Below, one piece after another: positions 1-12,238 of a DNA stretch of 64,000 nt. The stretch's first letter is position 1. Each line of letters opens with the position of its first letter. The notes beneath the pieces were generated by a model. That model was not told the origin of the DNA, did not search any database, and saw only the letters and a list, made by a program, of their open reading frames with translations. A program made the position numbers and the translations under genes. This stretch comes from Lantana camara (lineage: Eukaryota; Streptophyta; Magnoliopsida; Lamiales; Verbenaceae), in contig CM074858.1 in the NCBI GenBank assembly GCA_037501455.1, forward strand, positions 86,712,501-86,776,500, in the 5' to 3' direction.

Positions 1-1073
1 TAACCACGACTATGCAGGACAGAGGAAAGTAACTAGCAATCCTGACTTAACAAAAGACCTCCTACAGCTTCAAGATACCTCTAGGAAGCGCCGGGCTGCC
101 TACCTGAAACCATGAGGTCAGAAAACAGGGTGGGGTATTAGTCAAAGGGACTAAGTGAGATAATTCGTAGAGATAAAGAATAGTTGAACTTGTGGGGTTT
201 TGAAAGGTTTTCTTAGTGACTTTTCTCAAACCGGAAAGATAACTCTTTTATCTTGAAATGGGATTTTTCACAAGCACACACAAGCACACATATCAGAGGT
301 TCTGGTTCATACATACTTTATATAAACGGGGAAACAGGATACGGGATATTTTCAAAAATATGAGCCAGACTTTAAAACCAAAATTTGCCCGCAAGCTAGG
401 CCATATCCATCATTTACTCCTCAAAAACATTTACAAAGTTGGTATCGAGATCCGTTAGGACCCCGACACCCATAATCACATGCACCACCCCTTCTCCCCT
501 TATTGTCGCGCCCAGGGAGCTACCCCGCGGTGACGTGCAAAAAGGGAGGAATTTACCACCTCTCCCGACCTTCGATGTGGAGTAACCAACCTCCGATTAA
601 ACCATCACCAAGGTCATTACGGCGGCCAGTCTCATAGTAGCCATTGGCGCACGCCTCCCGGTCTACTACTTAACCATACCGCCAGGGCCCAACATAGCAA
701 AATTTCCAAAGCTTGCTTTCAGAATATCAAAAGTGCATAAGCACACAGAGTTCAGAAGACTGAACCTTTAATCAAAGCAGTATAACAGTGAACAGAACGT
801 ATATCAGAGATCATTGACTTTAAACTCGAAGCATTGTCCCAAACGGGAAAACGTTAACTTGAAAGATAGGAATCTTTGCACCCGAAGGCGTTGATTTTGA
901 AATCATTTGAAAACGAAGGAATATTCATGGTTCCAGTTGAAATAGTTTAAACCTCACCTATTTATTTAGATAAGTTGATAGTTGGTAGAAGACAGGGTTC
1001 ACACTGTACCCTGCGGATCCCAGAACTCGGTATTATCTCCTTTATTGATCCGATCCCGAACCGGGCTGTCACA
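1..1073 (-). repeat. LTR fragment M (chromovirus-type, related to LTR of element E)
   Basis: On the minus strand this stretch follows the order of blocks in the distal LTR of element E: a block around 500-670 matches the E block rich in CCACCAAC/GGAGGTTAGTTACTCCAC, and 60-160 matches the E block carrying CACCTAGAGGTATCTTTGAAG. The minus-strand start TGTGACAGCCCGG lies at 1073, comparable to TGTAACAGCCCAG in E. It is much shorter than E's LTR in its 5' part. The left end is outside the window, so I cannot tell solo LTR from complete element. To its right is Athila-like internal sequence, so M probably inserted into element J. Confidence 0.6.
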
Positions 1074-2011
1074 TAGAGGCCGCAATGGACTAGAAGATTC
1101 ATCTCCACAGAGTCGAGGGGATTTGTATGGAGGGTGTACCTCCATTTGAGTAGCACTTTAACAAGTCTTGTCGAGCCTAAGACATTAAATAAGGGCGCTA
1201 TTGGGAGGCAACCCAAGTTTTGGCGGTTTAGGCGCCTTTTTCTTCCCTCAGTTTCTTTTTCTTTTGTTTTTTTCGGTTCTCGTGGTGTTTGTGTTGATTT
1301 TCTGCCCTTTTCTATCTTTCAGGAGCGCGTAACTTGGCCCAGATAGTGCAGATATGCTACTGTCAATTTTCTGCTAACATGACCCTTAAGCGAGACCACG
1401 CCTAACACCCACGCCACTTCCAGAATTTCAAATTAAATGGGAAATTTACAAACCCAGACGCCCTACCTCCCCAACCTGAACTTCAGGGAAGTCCTCTTTA
1501 CTCTAGATCTTGATTTTTAATGCCTTGAGGACAATGCATGATTTAAGTGTGGGGGGATTCGGTCAACTAGTGCTAGAACTGAAATTTTTTTGAAATTTTT
1601 GTTTTTGTGGCTGAAATTGTGATTTTACTTCGAACTTGAGATGCTGATAATTGTGGATATTTTGCCCCCATTTTGAATGCTTTCTTTTAGGTTTGATTGT
1701 TGAATTTTGCTAGAACGAGTTAAGCTTGTTAAATACATGAAATTTGTGTGAAATTTGATGAATTAGTATAATCTTATACTCTCATTTTTCGCGCACCATT
1801 GAATGAATTAATGTGCTTTGCTTAGATAGAAAAGTATGTGCTTTTCAAATAGGTCTAAAAGTTGATTAGAATGCATCTTAGCTTCCTTCGAGGCGAAATT
1901 TTTAGTTAATGATTGATTTGGGAAGTGACTTAGGCGATCGTTGTCGGTGGTAAGCCTTTTCTTGATCTTTTCACAAATAAAATTATCCCGTTTGACCCGC
2001 TGAGCCTGAAT

Positions 2012-2056
2012 GTTGTGTAAAATTCTTTTTAGCCACGTTACAAGCCGATGCACAAC
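2012..2056 (+). other. Conserved hairpin-forming block in Athila-like 3' UTR (J copy)
   Basis: GTTGTGT at 2012-2018 can pair with GCACAAC at 2050-2056 (one G-U pair), enclosing about 31 nt that include AGCCACGTTACAAGCC. The same block exists at 22761-22806 in the diverged element I. Confidence 0.5.
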
Positions 2057-2836
2057 ATTATTTTCCTACCTTACTTTGAATCACACTTTGCTTGCTCATT
2101 TTGGGTATGAATTTTTAGATGTCTTTAGACTCCTTGTTATCCTTGGTGCTAGAAGAGAAAAACAAAAAAAGTTGAGAGATTGTGCAATGTTGAAAATAAA
2201 GAAAAAAAAGTGATGAAAAGGAAGAGAAGTCAAGAAAGAAAAAAAAAAAATGAGCAGAAAAAGAGAAAAAGAAAAGAACAGAAAAATTGCAAAGAAAGCA
2301 GAAAAAAATGAAAGAGTGTGTTTTGAGTACCAAAAGTTCGATGAGTGAAAAAGGGGGGGGGGGAAATTAAGTTGTAAGGCAAATAAGGGGAGTCCGGTAG
2401 ACGAAAAGGGAATTACTATGGGTTTTATCGTAAAGTGTGTAAGCTTGGTGTGTTAAGCCACTAAATTCCAAAATTTTCCTAACCTTTAACCCAAGCCCTA
2501 CATTATAAGCTCGAAAGACCTATCGATCTCGAGTCATGAGTTAACTACATTAGTGGAGATTGGAGTGAAGGATGCATTCGAAATTGATAATTGGTACTTA
2601 GGTGAAAATCATAGACTAATCAATCTAGTCTTTGTACATTCTTTTGTTCAATTCACACTACATCACACGAGGGTATGTTATTTATACTAATTTGTTGAAT
2701 TTTGTGCAATTGAGTATTGTGTTGATGAGCTAGACTTGTTTAGGGAGAATTCGATGATTGCCTTTGTGATTGTGTTTGATGGGTGGTATTGTTTCCATTT
2801 GATTTTCATGATTCCTCGAGGACGAGTAATGAGCTA

Positions 2837-2849
2837 GTGTGGGGGGACT
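2837..2849 (+). other. Polypurine tract of element J
   Basis: GTGTGGGGGGACT lies immediately before the TGATAACTCG start of the LTR, the usual position of the plus-strand primer. Confidence 0.7.
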
Positions 2850-4570
2850 TGATAACTCGTTAATTCGTCTGCGTTATGATTGAGTATTGCCCCAAATTGT
2901 GTTTTAATTGATATTATTTTAAAAGGAATTGAAACTTTGTTGTTTATATTGTAGATTTGGGGCTTGAAGGCGATTTTGGTGCAAAAATGGTCATTTTTAG
3001 ACTAAATCCACGAGAAAGGAGTGAAATCCGGCTGGACATGGTTGCTACTAACTTGTTGAATTGAAGAAGAATTTAATTTGAATGCATGGGTACGTAAGTG
3101 GACGACGCTGGAGAACCAATTTACCATAAGCTGATTGCCTTTATGGATGTAGTCATGGTTAGGCTTGTTTAATTGAATTAAGAAATTGGGTCAGTTGGTG
3201 AGTTTTCGGAATTGTATGCGTGAGTGGGCCATGGAATTAATTAATTGGAAAAGCCATTTATTTGCAGGCTTTGAGATAGTGGGCTTTGATTGGTGGCTGA
3301 ATATTTAGAATAAATTTTGATGTTTTGTTGTGGGCTACGTACATGGAATCATAGGAAAACTAATTTCCTTTTGGTTTGGGGCTGCACTATCTTGGGATTA
3401 CTTGTGGGCCGAGGATGCATTGAACTTAATAGAAAAAGTCCAGTTTGTTGGACAATTGGAAGCTTGATGGGTCAGCTTGGAGTGCAAGTAAAGAATTCAA
3501 TTTTGATGAGAATTAGAGTTCGGCCGTGTCTGTACTTTAGCTTATATATATATTGGCCATGGTTCTTGAGGGGGGGAATCACGTAACAAGGGGGACCTTT
3601 GGGCAGCAGCACGCAGCAATTGGGGAGGAATTCGGGAGCACTTCTCCACACTATTTTCCAAGATTTTCTCTTCTTTCTTCTTTTTAGATTTTTAGTTTAT
3701 TTTTGTTAAAGAATTCCTCTATTGTTTTTATGGATTTTAGTAGCTAAGTTCTTAATTATCTAGCTAGGGATTAAGATTCGATTTTGGATATTGTGAGACC
3801 TAAACGTTTTTATTAATTTAAGTTTATTTAGGCATTTATCTTATCTCCGTGTTTCGTGTTTATTGTGATTAGGCAATTTTGGGATAGTGCACGATCTCTA
3901 GGTTGTTTAATTTGCATATAGCCATTCATGATGCTTGAAGTGTAGTAGAGTTTGATTGATAAATTGTGGTAAATTAGTGACAGGGTCTTAGCGATAACAT
4001 TCCTCGTTCACTAAGGGATTTGATAATCTAATTTAAATCTTGCGTGTGTCACGACTTGGTTGATTAGGGTTGGTGTTTTTATAGTTCTTAATGCTGCGGA
4101 TTCATTAAATCCTGTCGAGTGTCTCTAGGGGTTGTGAATTTGTTAGGGAAGATAACTGTCGAGTGTCTCTAGGTTATCCGACTAATTAAGTAAAAACAAG
4201 GTTGAGTCGAGTGTCTCTATCAACTATAGCCAATCTGTCTGAATAACTTGAATTTATCCTTGAGTCGATGATCAATATAACAATTCGAATTGAATATCCC
4301 TGGCTAGGTAATTTTCCCTCTGATTGATTTAATCCTGCGTGACTTGCTTGATAGTTTTAATTAGTTTTTAATTCTTGTTATTTTATTTTAATTGCATACT
4401 TAGTTAGAATAATTCAAAACCCCCCTTTTAATTGTTACTTTCCGTGAATTACTTGGAATTGTTAGAAATAAGTCAACCAGTCTCCGTGGATCGACCCTGT
4501 TTACGCTATACTCTATGTTTAGTCGTTGAATAGGTTTTACATTTATTTTTGACGGATTCGACACCTGTCA
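2850..4570 (+). repeat. 3' LTR of Athila-like element J
   Basis: Begins TGATAACTCG after a polypurine tract and ends GACACCTGTCA, so it has TG...CA termini; length 1721 bp. The final 130 bp, including GTCTCCGTGGATCGACCCTG, resemble the ends of other plant Athila LTRs as I remember them. The word GTCGAGTGTCTCTA occurs three times, at 4114, 4158 and 4206. The 5' partner LTR is outside the window. Confidence 0.75.
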
Positions 4571-6165
4571 CATAACATACTCGTAATCATAAAAATAAGT
4601 TCCAACCTTCTTCCTCCGGGTGGTGGACGGGTTAGCAAGACCCGACCACCGGTCCATACATAGGCCAATGGGGGTACATGAATCCCCCAAGGGCACTCAT
4701 CTCCCGTTCCCCGCTAAACCTCCTAGCGAGGGTCGGTATCACTGTAAATGTGGTGGGGCTAGTACAAGGGATCACCGTCGGCCCTTGCCTCCCCGGATAG
4801 CCACTTGCACTAAGTCCCTGGGCCGCATTCGTAATCATGTTCATAATCATATTCTCGCCAAAACATTTTCAATCATGAGAAACATAATACATTTCATAAT
4901 TCATAAGAAAAGGTTTACTCGATAATAATTTACTCGATGACTCCACTTTGAAAACGATATATAGATATACATGAGGTTTTTGGCCAAAACTTATCACATA
5001 AAGGTTGTAGGGTTTGATACGTAACTAGAATGAAAACACCCTCACCTGGAATACCACGAGATAAGAGACATGAGCAATACGGGTGCCTATTCAATTCGGA
5101 ACTCTCCGCCCTGGAAACGAACTGTACAAGACAAGGAACAATGTGTACTCGTGAGAATTGACTCAATATGAAACCACATAGACCTACGGCATGTTATGCA
5201 CATGATATGAGATGCATAAGAAGCATGAATCATGTGATGGGGTCATATAATCAACTAATTCAATCAAAACGTTCAATATATGGTGGTTTCATATTCATAA
5301 GTTTCATATCTTTCATATTTTGTATCAAATCGAGCCATAAGCTTCATACATTAATCATAACTCATACTATAACATATTTACAATGCATGCAAGTCATAAA
5401 TGAAGTGAGAAGTTATTATATGACGCCGACAAATGGAGGAACAATTCATGCATGCAAGCTAGAGAGCATTTTAAGGCATATTAGATCATAATTCACAAAA
5501 TGTTTAACAAATTCACATTATGATTTCGTAATATACAAGTTAACACATAATGTAACATATGAACAAAATATATAAATCATGGAAGAAGATATACACAACA
5601 TACAAAACAATTAAACGAAGCAAACCATTCATGCAGGAATAAAAGTAGCACATAAACGTTCATGTTGTCATTTCACGTTTACACATTGGATTCACAATAT
5701 AAAATCCATAATCATAACAAATTATATCACATATTATCAATTAATCAAGCATATAATTCATTCAAGTCACATATGGAGTCCGAGCGAGTAGAAGAAAAGC
5801 AAGAAAATGGATTGAGCAAGTTTAGGTGAGAGCTGACAGTTTCTGGAATGCACAAGTTGTAAAGAGTTGAACATATCTTGAGTTCTAGAAATTGGAATTA
5901 GGTTTTTTTTTGTTGGATAAGAAACTAAACATATAGACCTTTGAAATGATACATGGCCCGAAACGTGGTTCAAAGCGATGAGGAAATGGCGAGGGTCCGA
6001 AGTTGGGTGAGTGCAGTGTTCCGATGAAGTGGCGACACAATTTTCAAACGATCATAACTCAGAAATGAGAAAAGATATTAAGGTGATTCTAATTGGAGGT
6101 GTTATTAGACTTAAAGAGGTTTCCAACGGCTCAAAAATCAGGTCATTCGAAGTTCGGATGAGGGA

Positions 6166-6258
6166 GTACCCGGCCGGGGAAAATACAAGGCAAAATCTAC
6201 CCGGTCGGGGAGAAAGGAGTGCAGAAACCCTTCTGCACAAAACTACCCGCCCGGGTAG
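6166..6258. repeat. Palindrome array in LTR H
   Basis: Three 16-bp palindromic units at 6166-6181, 6197-6212 and 6243-6258 (the last is CTACCCGCCCGGGTAG). Centre spacings are 31 and 46 bp. The 46-bp gap holds a perfect 8-bp inverted repeat, GTGCAGAA (6219-6226) and TTCTGCAC (6231-6238). Confidence 0.7.
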
Positions 6259-6889
6259 TCCTCCTGGCCGAGAAGAAGAAGCAAAACAGGGGGTTATCCG
6301 TGGAGGGAAGAAAGGGGGCAAAAATCACAACCAAAACTCAACCCAATACACTTCAAACATGTAATATATCATGTAGGAATGTCAAATGCAAGTTTAGAAC
6401 AAATTAAAACACATTAATTCACAAACCCACACATATACATATATACACATACACATACATCTATTCGTGCTTCAAGAATATCAACAATCAAGCTTAGGAT
6501 TCAAAGATTATCATATATTCATGCATATACAAACCAAAATTCAAGTTATTAAGCAAGAATTCTCCAACCCTAGTTATCAACCCACATAATCATAAATATA
6601 TATATACACATATACCTTGGAGAAGAAAGGAGATGAAGGGGTTGAAGAAGAGAGTGACTTGAGCTTGATTCTTTGAGAAAAAAAAATGGATAGAAACCTT
6701 GTATTCTTGCTCCTTGTTGATCGAGAGAGAGAGAGAGAAGAGGTGGGTGTGTCTCTTGTGCTTGAACTTTAAAGATGAAGAAATGAAAAGGAATGGTGTA
6801 AGTGTGTGCATATATCGTGTAGAACAAGAGGAGAGAGAAGGGAAATTCCATTTTGGTCCTTCAAGGATTTAAGTGCTTCAATAAGGGTA

Positions 6890-6894
6890 CCTAG
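6890..6894. repeat. Target site duplication of element A, left copy
   Basis: CCTAG here and at 19306-19310, directly flanking the two LTRs of element A. Confidence 0.95.
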
Positions 6895-7739
6895 TGATGG
6901 TGCAAAGAATCTGGGTTTCCTAATGCAACAACACTTTAGAATTTGTTTGAAAAGGGAAAGACCATCACAGGCGTGAGAGCCTCAGGATCTGGGTTTCCTT
7001 TTGAGCGTGGGTTCTTCTAGCTAGGATAACACCAAGTATGCAAGCTTCAAAGGTAGTGTTACTGTGGCGAAATGAAAAGCTTGGGAAGATCAACGAGAAA
7101 ATGCCCAGAACAGTGTGAGTGGTTTAGTATGCAGATCATCACTTGGGAGAAAATGCATGACTTCTCTCTTATTTATATGTTAGGGACGGGGGTAAATGGG
7201 TAAATTGACCATGTGGTCCCAAACCTGTGTTGCCCTAACACGCGTCAGACTTTGGTGGAGTGAGAATGACATCCCTGAAAAGGGTGACGGCGTGTCAGGT
7301 GCGCGGGGCACAGTACTTTTGTGTCAGAGGTTGTTGACGAGGGTTACGCGGGGGATGGGCCTAGGATTCTTTCTGCCGAGGTTCGGATCCAACGAAACGG
7401 GGCATGGTCATGCCCGAACGCTGGTGACGCTCGAAGAGTGCATGGATGGCCTCCCCGCGACATATGACCCTTGAGCGTCGGAATCCCGAGCGTATTAGTG
7501 GGGCCCTCATGTGGGTGCTTCCCTGTGAAGGATAACCCTGAGGGCCGCTATCCGAGCGTCAAACCCATTGGTTAGGGCCCTTGGTCCGAATGGTCATCCG
7601 CTGACTGATGGATGACATTAGCTGGCAATTGAGCGGCGTGAAGGCCCATGAGCCCACCAAGGCGAGCGTCAGGGTATTAGTCAGCGGTGTGCTGCCACGT
7701 GGACGGCTCTGATTCGAGAGTGATTTTCAGGCCTCATCA
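6895..7739 (-). repeat. 3' LTR of element A
   Basis: 845 bp; on the minus strand it starts TGATGAGGCC and ends TTTGCACCATCA. One substitution relative to the other LTR. It contains the same minus-strand TATA-like box as the 5' LTR. A 92-codon open frame here and in the partner LTR is not regarded as a gene. Confidence 0.95.
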
Positions 7740-7755
7740 TTTTGCCCCCCAAATT
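7740..7755 (-). other. Polypurine tract of element A
   Basis: On the minus strand AATTTGGGGGGCAAAA directly abuts the 3' LTR, the expected primer for plus-strand DNA synthesis. Confidence 0.85.
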
Positions 7756-8038
7756 CTGTAGTATCGCATCGAGCGTACTGTAGAATTTATAAAGGAGGGA
7801 TCCTGAATTTCAAATATCCGAGGGACGGGGCATTACCCTCAAGGAGACTGTTGGCCTTCTGTAACGGACACAAACTGACATCGCATTAAATGCTGTCAAG
7901 TCCGCATATAATGCTGAGTGGGAACGTGGGCGCGTGGACTCCGGGAGACGTGAGGCGGTTACCAAAAGTGGGGGGTTTCCTAGGCGGGAAATGATTGCAT
8001 TTTTGAAATTTCAACCCCAATCCATGCTCCACCTCCCC

Positions 8039-8048
8039 TATAAATAAG
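8039..8048 (+). promoter_or_regulatory. Putative TATA box of the antisense gene of element A
   Basis: TATAAATAAG about 290 bp upstream of the start codon at 8332, in sequence between the polypurine tract and the gene. Transcription would be expected to start near 8070-8080. A short interval at 8155-8209 has GT...AG ends and a TACTAAC branch-like motif, but at 55 bp it would be short for a plant intron. Confidence 0.5.
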
Positions 8049-8331
8049 GGTTTGCAGGGCCTTGGAAGCTTTTTTCACGCATTCAGACTTCCTTCAAGCA
8101 TATCCATAGCAAGAGTCCTTTGCTCCGGCGAATTTCTTCTTCTCCACATCTTAGGTAAAAAAATTTCTGATTCTTCTTCTGATTTTTCCCGTACTAACAC
8201 TAGCTTTAGGTTGTGTGAGACAAACTCCTGAAGGTGAAACCACTACCCACCGTTGAATTTGTTCCTGGAAGCTTTATCCTCCCTTAATCTTTCTGTGAGA
8301 AATCCCATTTCCGAAAAATTGAAAATTGACC

Positions 8332-11197
8332 ATGGCCGGAAATCAAGCCGACGATTATGTGAGGGAGATTGAGGAGATGTCCGTGGGGAGCTCTTCTCCT
8401 CATGGCGATGTCCCCGTGGCCGTTCCCCTAACTAGGGCGCACCCAGTTGGAGGTATTCCCATGGCTATATCGGTGGCCCAGGCTCCAGTTGACGCCGGGG
8501 AGGAAGAGGTGAACGATGTTGTTCAGGGGATGGACGAGCGTGTTCTCGGTGAGCAGGAAGATCCCTTTGAGGAGATGGACAATGTGATGGAAATGATGAG
8601 ACAAGGGGAAAGAGCCCTCCCAGTTTTGAACAGTGCTGTGAGACCCCAAGATCACAGGATCACAGTAGCGATGGCGGCTCCCGAGGGTGAAGCGGGACCA
8701 TCCGGGCGTCCATTCGAGGCGGAACCTTCCAGGAGGCGTCACAGGAGAGGCAAGGAGCCTGTCACTCGAGTAAGGCAAGACAACCGCCATCAGACTGACA
8801 GGTCTCCGGAGGAAATTGAGAGTATTCTGACCCTCGGTGACTTGGATGAGTTGAGGGCGAAGGCATATTGGGATGAAGCCGTGTTTCCCACGAGGCTCCC
8901 GGAGGAGGGAGAAAGAGCCAATCGACCACCGCCCGGGATGCTGACTGTATACTGGGACGCCGTTCTTGCTGGGGGTCTGAGGTTTCCCATCGCTCGCGAG
9001 GCCGCCAACATCTACCAACACTTAGGGCTTTGCCCTTCACAAATTCTCCCCAACGGCATAGCCCTAATCAACACGTTCATAATAACGATGAAGGCCCTGG
9101 GCAAAGCACCCTCGATCATCAATTTTGACAGCTTGATCCAAGCGGCCCGCTCACCACGCTCGTCGCCCACAGATGGATTTTACTACGCTCAGGCCAAATC
9201 AGGCTTTAAGATGATAAATTCTCCATCTTCCTCATATGGCGAGCACTGGAAGGAGAAATATTTTTTCGTGGGGGCTCCCGGGGGAATTTTCGGAGTTCAC
9301 CGACAATGGCTGGTTCATGGTGAGGGTCCCCTGATTAGGGAGAGGATGAGGAACAAGGATTTTGAGGAGTGGGCGATGGGGTTAGCGCTCGAGATGAGGG
9401 CTGAAAAGAAGTGGATTGAGGCGGAGACCTTAGTGAAGAATGAAGGAGTGTTGTTCCGATACGGATTATCCTGCCCCCCTGAAATGATACTCCATCCGCC
9501 TACTGACATCATGGGCCTCGACGGTTAGATTCTAGGAACTAACATCTCTAACCTTTAGAATAGTTCTCTGACTGGCAGTTATCCCTGTTTCCTTGTTTAT
9601 ATAGTTCAAACAACCGTTCTTCTGACGCTCGTTCCCCTTCATTTGCAGGTATCCAAATACTCTCACGAGGGATGAATGCTGAGGCCCTTTCAAGGATGTT
9701 GGGTGCTCAAGGGCCCGCCGCGGATCCTCAACAGCCGCAAACACAGCAGAACCGCCCACCGAGGGCGAGGGTAAACCGTCGAGCGGCGGGCAGAGGACAA
9801 GGGCAGGAACGTGGGGGCGCAGGAAATGAAGTTCCTCCGAGGGGCCCAATCGAGGATTTAACGTTGGAGGGTACCCACGAGGCCACTCCTCCGCCGGCTG
9901 CCCCCGTGGGCCCAATTTCCCTCAGTTCCAGCGGGTCACGGAACCGCTCGGGGGAGCCCGTCCGTATTCATGAAACTCTCCGGGATGATCGCCAGGGGAA
10001 AAGGAAAAGGATGCCGGACTCCCTCCCCATTTCCGGCAAGGGGAAAGAGGTGGTTGTGGGCCACCGTGGCGAGGGCAGCGACACTTCATCGTCTGAGGAT
10101 GAAGATTTTTGGAAGATTGGTTGCCGGGGCGACGCTCGGTACAAGCGCCAAAGGAAGGACGGTCCCGTCCTACTGAAAAAGAGCGCCTTCTCTGTTAATA
10201 TGGTCTCCGACATCGTCGGAAAGCTCCAATTTTCTGCTGACCACGATAAATTGAACGAGCATGACGCCGCTCGGGTCGCGGATGATGCCTGCCATGTTCT
10301 CCTGACGGTAAGTTTGTATTCCCCTTTACCAAGTTTTCCTTTCTTCCTTCCACGCTCGGATTATGACCCCCGTTTACTGTTTCCCAGGAGGTAATCCCGA
10401 GATTAAAGAACTTGCAGGGTCGAGCGCAAGCATATTCCAACCATAAGGCCAAGTACAAGAAATTGCTGCGTGTCTCTGACCCAGTCCAACTGCAAGAAGA
10501 CTACAATAACCTCCACGCTCAGCTGACTGCGGCCCAACGTGATTTGGATCAGGCAAGGGAGAACCTTCGTAAGACGGACGAGGCCTATCTTACTTTGGAC
10601 GAGCGTCACAAGAAAATGAAGGAGGAGCGAGACCAGCTGAGGGCTCAAAACGGAGAACTGGGTGTGCAGTTAGCGGAGAGCACCCGCCAGAATGAGGTGG
10701 CCAACAAGGCCTTCGCTGATTTGCAGGGCAAAATACAGGGCTTGGAGGCGAAGGTATCTTGGGAGGCGGTGAAGAAGTTCGTGCGCTCTAAGGCCTTTGT
10801 GTTTGCGGCCAACATCCAATGCTTCGATAATGCTCGACGCTTCTTTCACAAGGCGATTGGGCAGATGGTGAGGTTTGGACTGGCTCCGGAAAGCGCTCGT
10901 ACCGACGCTCGTCTGCGCATGGATCTTGATGAGAACGGCGAGCCAATGGTCCAGGAGGAGGATCCCACGGATAATCTAGCGGAGCCCGAGTATCAGGAGC
11001 TGGTGGAAACGCTCCAGAGGGAGTTTATTGCCGCAAACCGGAGGGATCCCGAGCCTCTCTTGATTGAAGATGAAGGCACTCTTATGGACGTAGTGGATGC
11101 GGATGAGCCCGGCGAGGATCACACCTCTGATGCTAATGTACTGGCTCCAGTTCCCCTAGCAACAGCCCCTCCTGAACCAGACGCTCCGGCCCATTGA
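8332..11197 (+). CDS. Spliced antisense gene (aORF) of Tat-type element A, 886 aa
   Basis: Three exons, 8332-9523, 9649-10307 and 10388-11197, join in frame through GT-AG introns of 125 and 80 bp. The start ATG at 8332 has a good context (ACCATGGCC). The product would be 886 aa. Residues about 195-340 contain the pattern YWDAVLAGGLRFPI...LCPSQILPNG...L, which I recognise as the putative gypsy-type transposon domain (Transposase_28-like) of plant antisense ORFs. Residues about 400-590 are low-complexity, basic and acidic. Residues about 645-740 form a strong coiled coil (heptads around LHAQLTAAQRDLDQARENL), followed by a conserved-looking segment and an acidic tail. It runs opposite to gag-pol and converges with it. 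Related ORFs are known in Grande and Retand elements, but their biochemical role is unknown to me. Splice junctions are inferred, not shown. Confidence 0.8.
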
Positions 11198-12238
11198 ATC
11201 TCTCTATGCTGATCCCTTGCTGTTTTAAATTCCTTTCCATTATTATGAACATCTTATGCTTGTATTTAACCCTCCTGTTATTCCTTTAACGTATTGATTT
11301 TCTTTTCATACTTTAGCTTTCTTTCTCTACTGCTTTATTGTTTGAATGGTTTTTCTTTGCTCTTGGATGGTGAATGATGTAAACTTGTTGAGCTTTGAAG
11401 CTTTCATATCGAAATCTGCTTGTTTGAGCGTTTGCGATTAGTGTGTAAGTAGGCCAAGGCGTCTTTTACGACGGTCCTCTGACATTCGTCATCATGCAAA
11501 TTAAGCTTAGATGCTCGCGACGCTAGGCGGCTGGCTTATTGCAAGTATGGGCGCGAGGGTGACCCTTAGGAAGGCTCCCAGGCCTCAGTAAAAATGAACT
11601 GTGTATTTGGACTTAGAAAACCTTTGAGGAAACTCAGGCGCGAGGGTGATTGTTATGAATATTCCCATGCCATATTCTCCTTGAGGTTTGAGTTTGAACT
11701 TAGGAAATCCCTAAAGATTCAGTTGAGTACCGGCCGTAGACATTTGGCCTGTAGGGTTGGCTTAGTAAGGGTTAAAACGAGCGTAGCTGTAGTGTTAGTG
11801 GCATCCACTATTTACGAGCGTGCTCTTACCCAATTGGATGAGGGTCAGAGGGGGTTCTTACGGGCACAAACTGGAGCGATGAGCACTCAGCTGGCGTAAG
11901 TTGAGCGTTGCGCTCCCCACTGTCCGACGCGCTCATTCTTTAGGATTTGTTCTTACAAATCGCTCAAATTGTTGTAGGTGGATGAATATCAACACCTGGA
12001 CAGTGTAGTTTTGAAACCATTGATGTATTGCGTAGACCGTTCAACGTGGAGGATGCTCAACACGGAGTAGGCCTTTTGGTGCTCGAATCATTAGATCAAA
12101 TAAGAAAATAAATGGATAACAAAATCAAAGAATTAAATACTTACTGTTATAAATGCATTCCTGGGAATTATTACAACGCGCTTTTCATCAAAGAAAACAT
12201 CTCATGCCGCGGACGGGCCATTACAAAGAGGTTGAAGT
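11198..12238. other. Intergenic spacer between convergent genes of element A
   Basis: About 1 kb separates the stop of the plus-strand antisense gene from the stop of the minus-strand gag-pol. It should hold both 3' UTRs. I see no domain in it; a 101-codon open frame at 11594-11899 has no recognisable features. The word GAGCG/CGCTC is frequent here as elsewhere in element A. Confidence 0.6.

Larger units (their letters stand above)
1074..4570 (+). mobile_element. Athila-like element J, 3' part (internal 3' UTR plus 3' LTR)
   Basis: Only the 3' part is visible. From 1074 there is non-coding sequence of the kind found downstream of the last ORF in Athila elements: the word GGGAGGCAACCCA near 1203, then GAGGACAATGCATG followed by a TAAGTGTGGGGGG-type tract near 1530, a purine-rich A/G tract at 2150-2310, a poly-G run near 2353, and a polypurine tract directly before the LTR at 2850. 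The same block order is seen in element I. No gag or pol coding is present. LTR M interrupts the left side. J sits inside LTR H; the five bases after it (4571-4575, CATAA) are its expected right target duplication, with the left copy outside the window. Confidence 0.7.
4571..6894 (-). repeat. LTR H, left part (Ty3-type, minus orientation)
   Basis: The minus strand matches the flanks of element C in LTR B: the block reading GGTGGTCGGGTCTTGC...CCGTCCACC...GGAGGAAGAAGG (4606-4650 here, 58387-58430 there) and the block TGGCTATCCGGGGAGGCAAGGGCC (around 4780-4800 here). The left end is interrupted at 4571 by Athila-like element J. The right end is interrupted at 6894 by element A and resumes at 19311. 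There are no coding features. It contains a palindrome array at 6166-6258. Confidence 0.65.

Noticed and set aside
2115..2333. 72-codon Phe/Ser-rich open frame
   Set aside because: It is the complement of an A/G-rich tract in the 3' UTR of element J.
4620..4925. 101-codon frame in LTR H
   Set aside because: The region is LTR sequence shared with LTRs G and B, and the frame is not maintained there.
7196..7474. 92-codon open frame, repeated identically at 18762-19040
   Set aside because: It lies in both LTRs of element A, shows no domain, and is on the strand opposite to the element; LTR identity explains its repetition.
8155..8209. Possible intron in the 5' UTR of the antisense gene
   Set aside because: Has GT-AG ends and a TACTAAC motif, but 55 bp is shorter than usual for plant introns; kept only as a remark.
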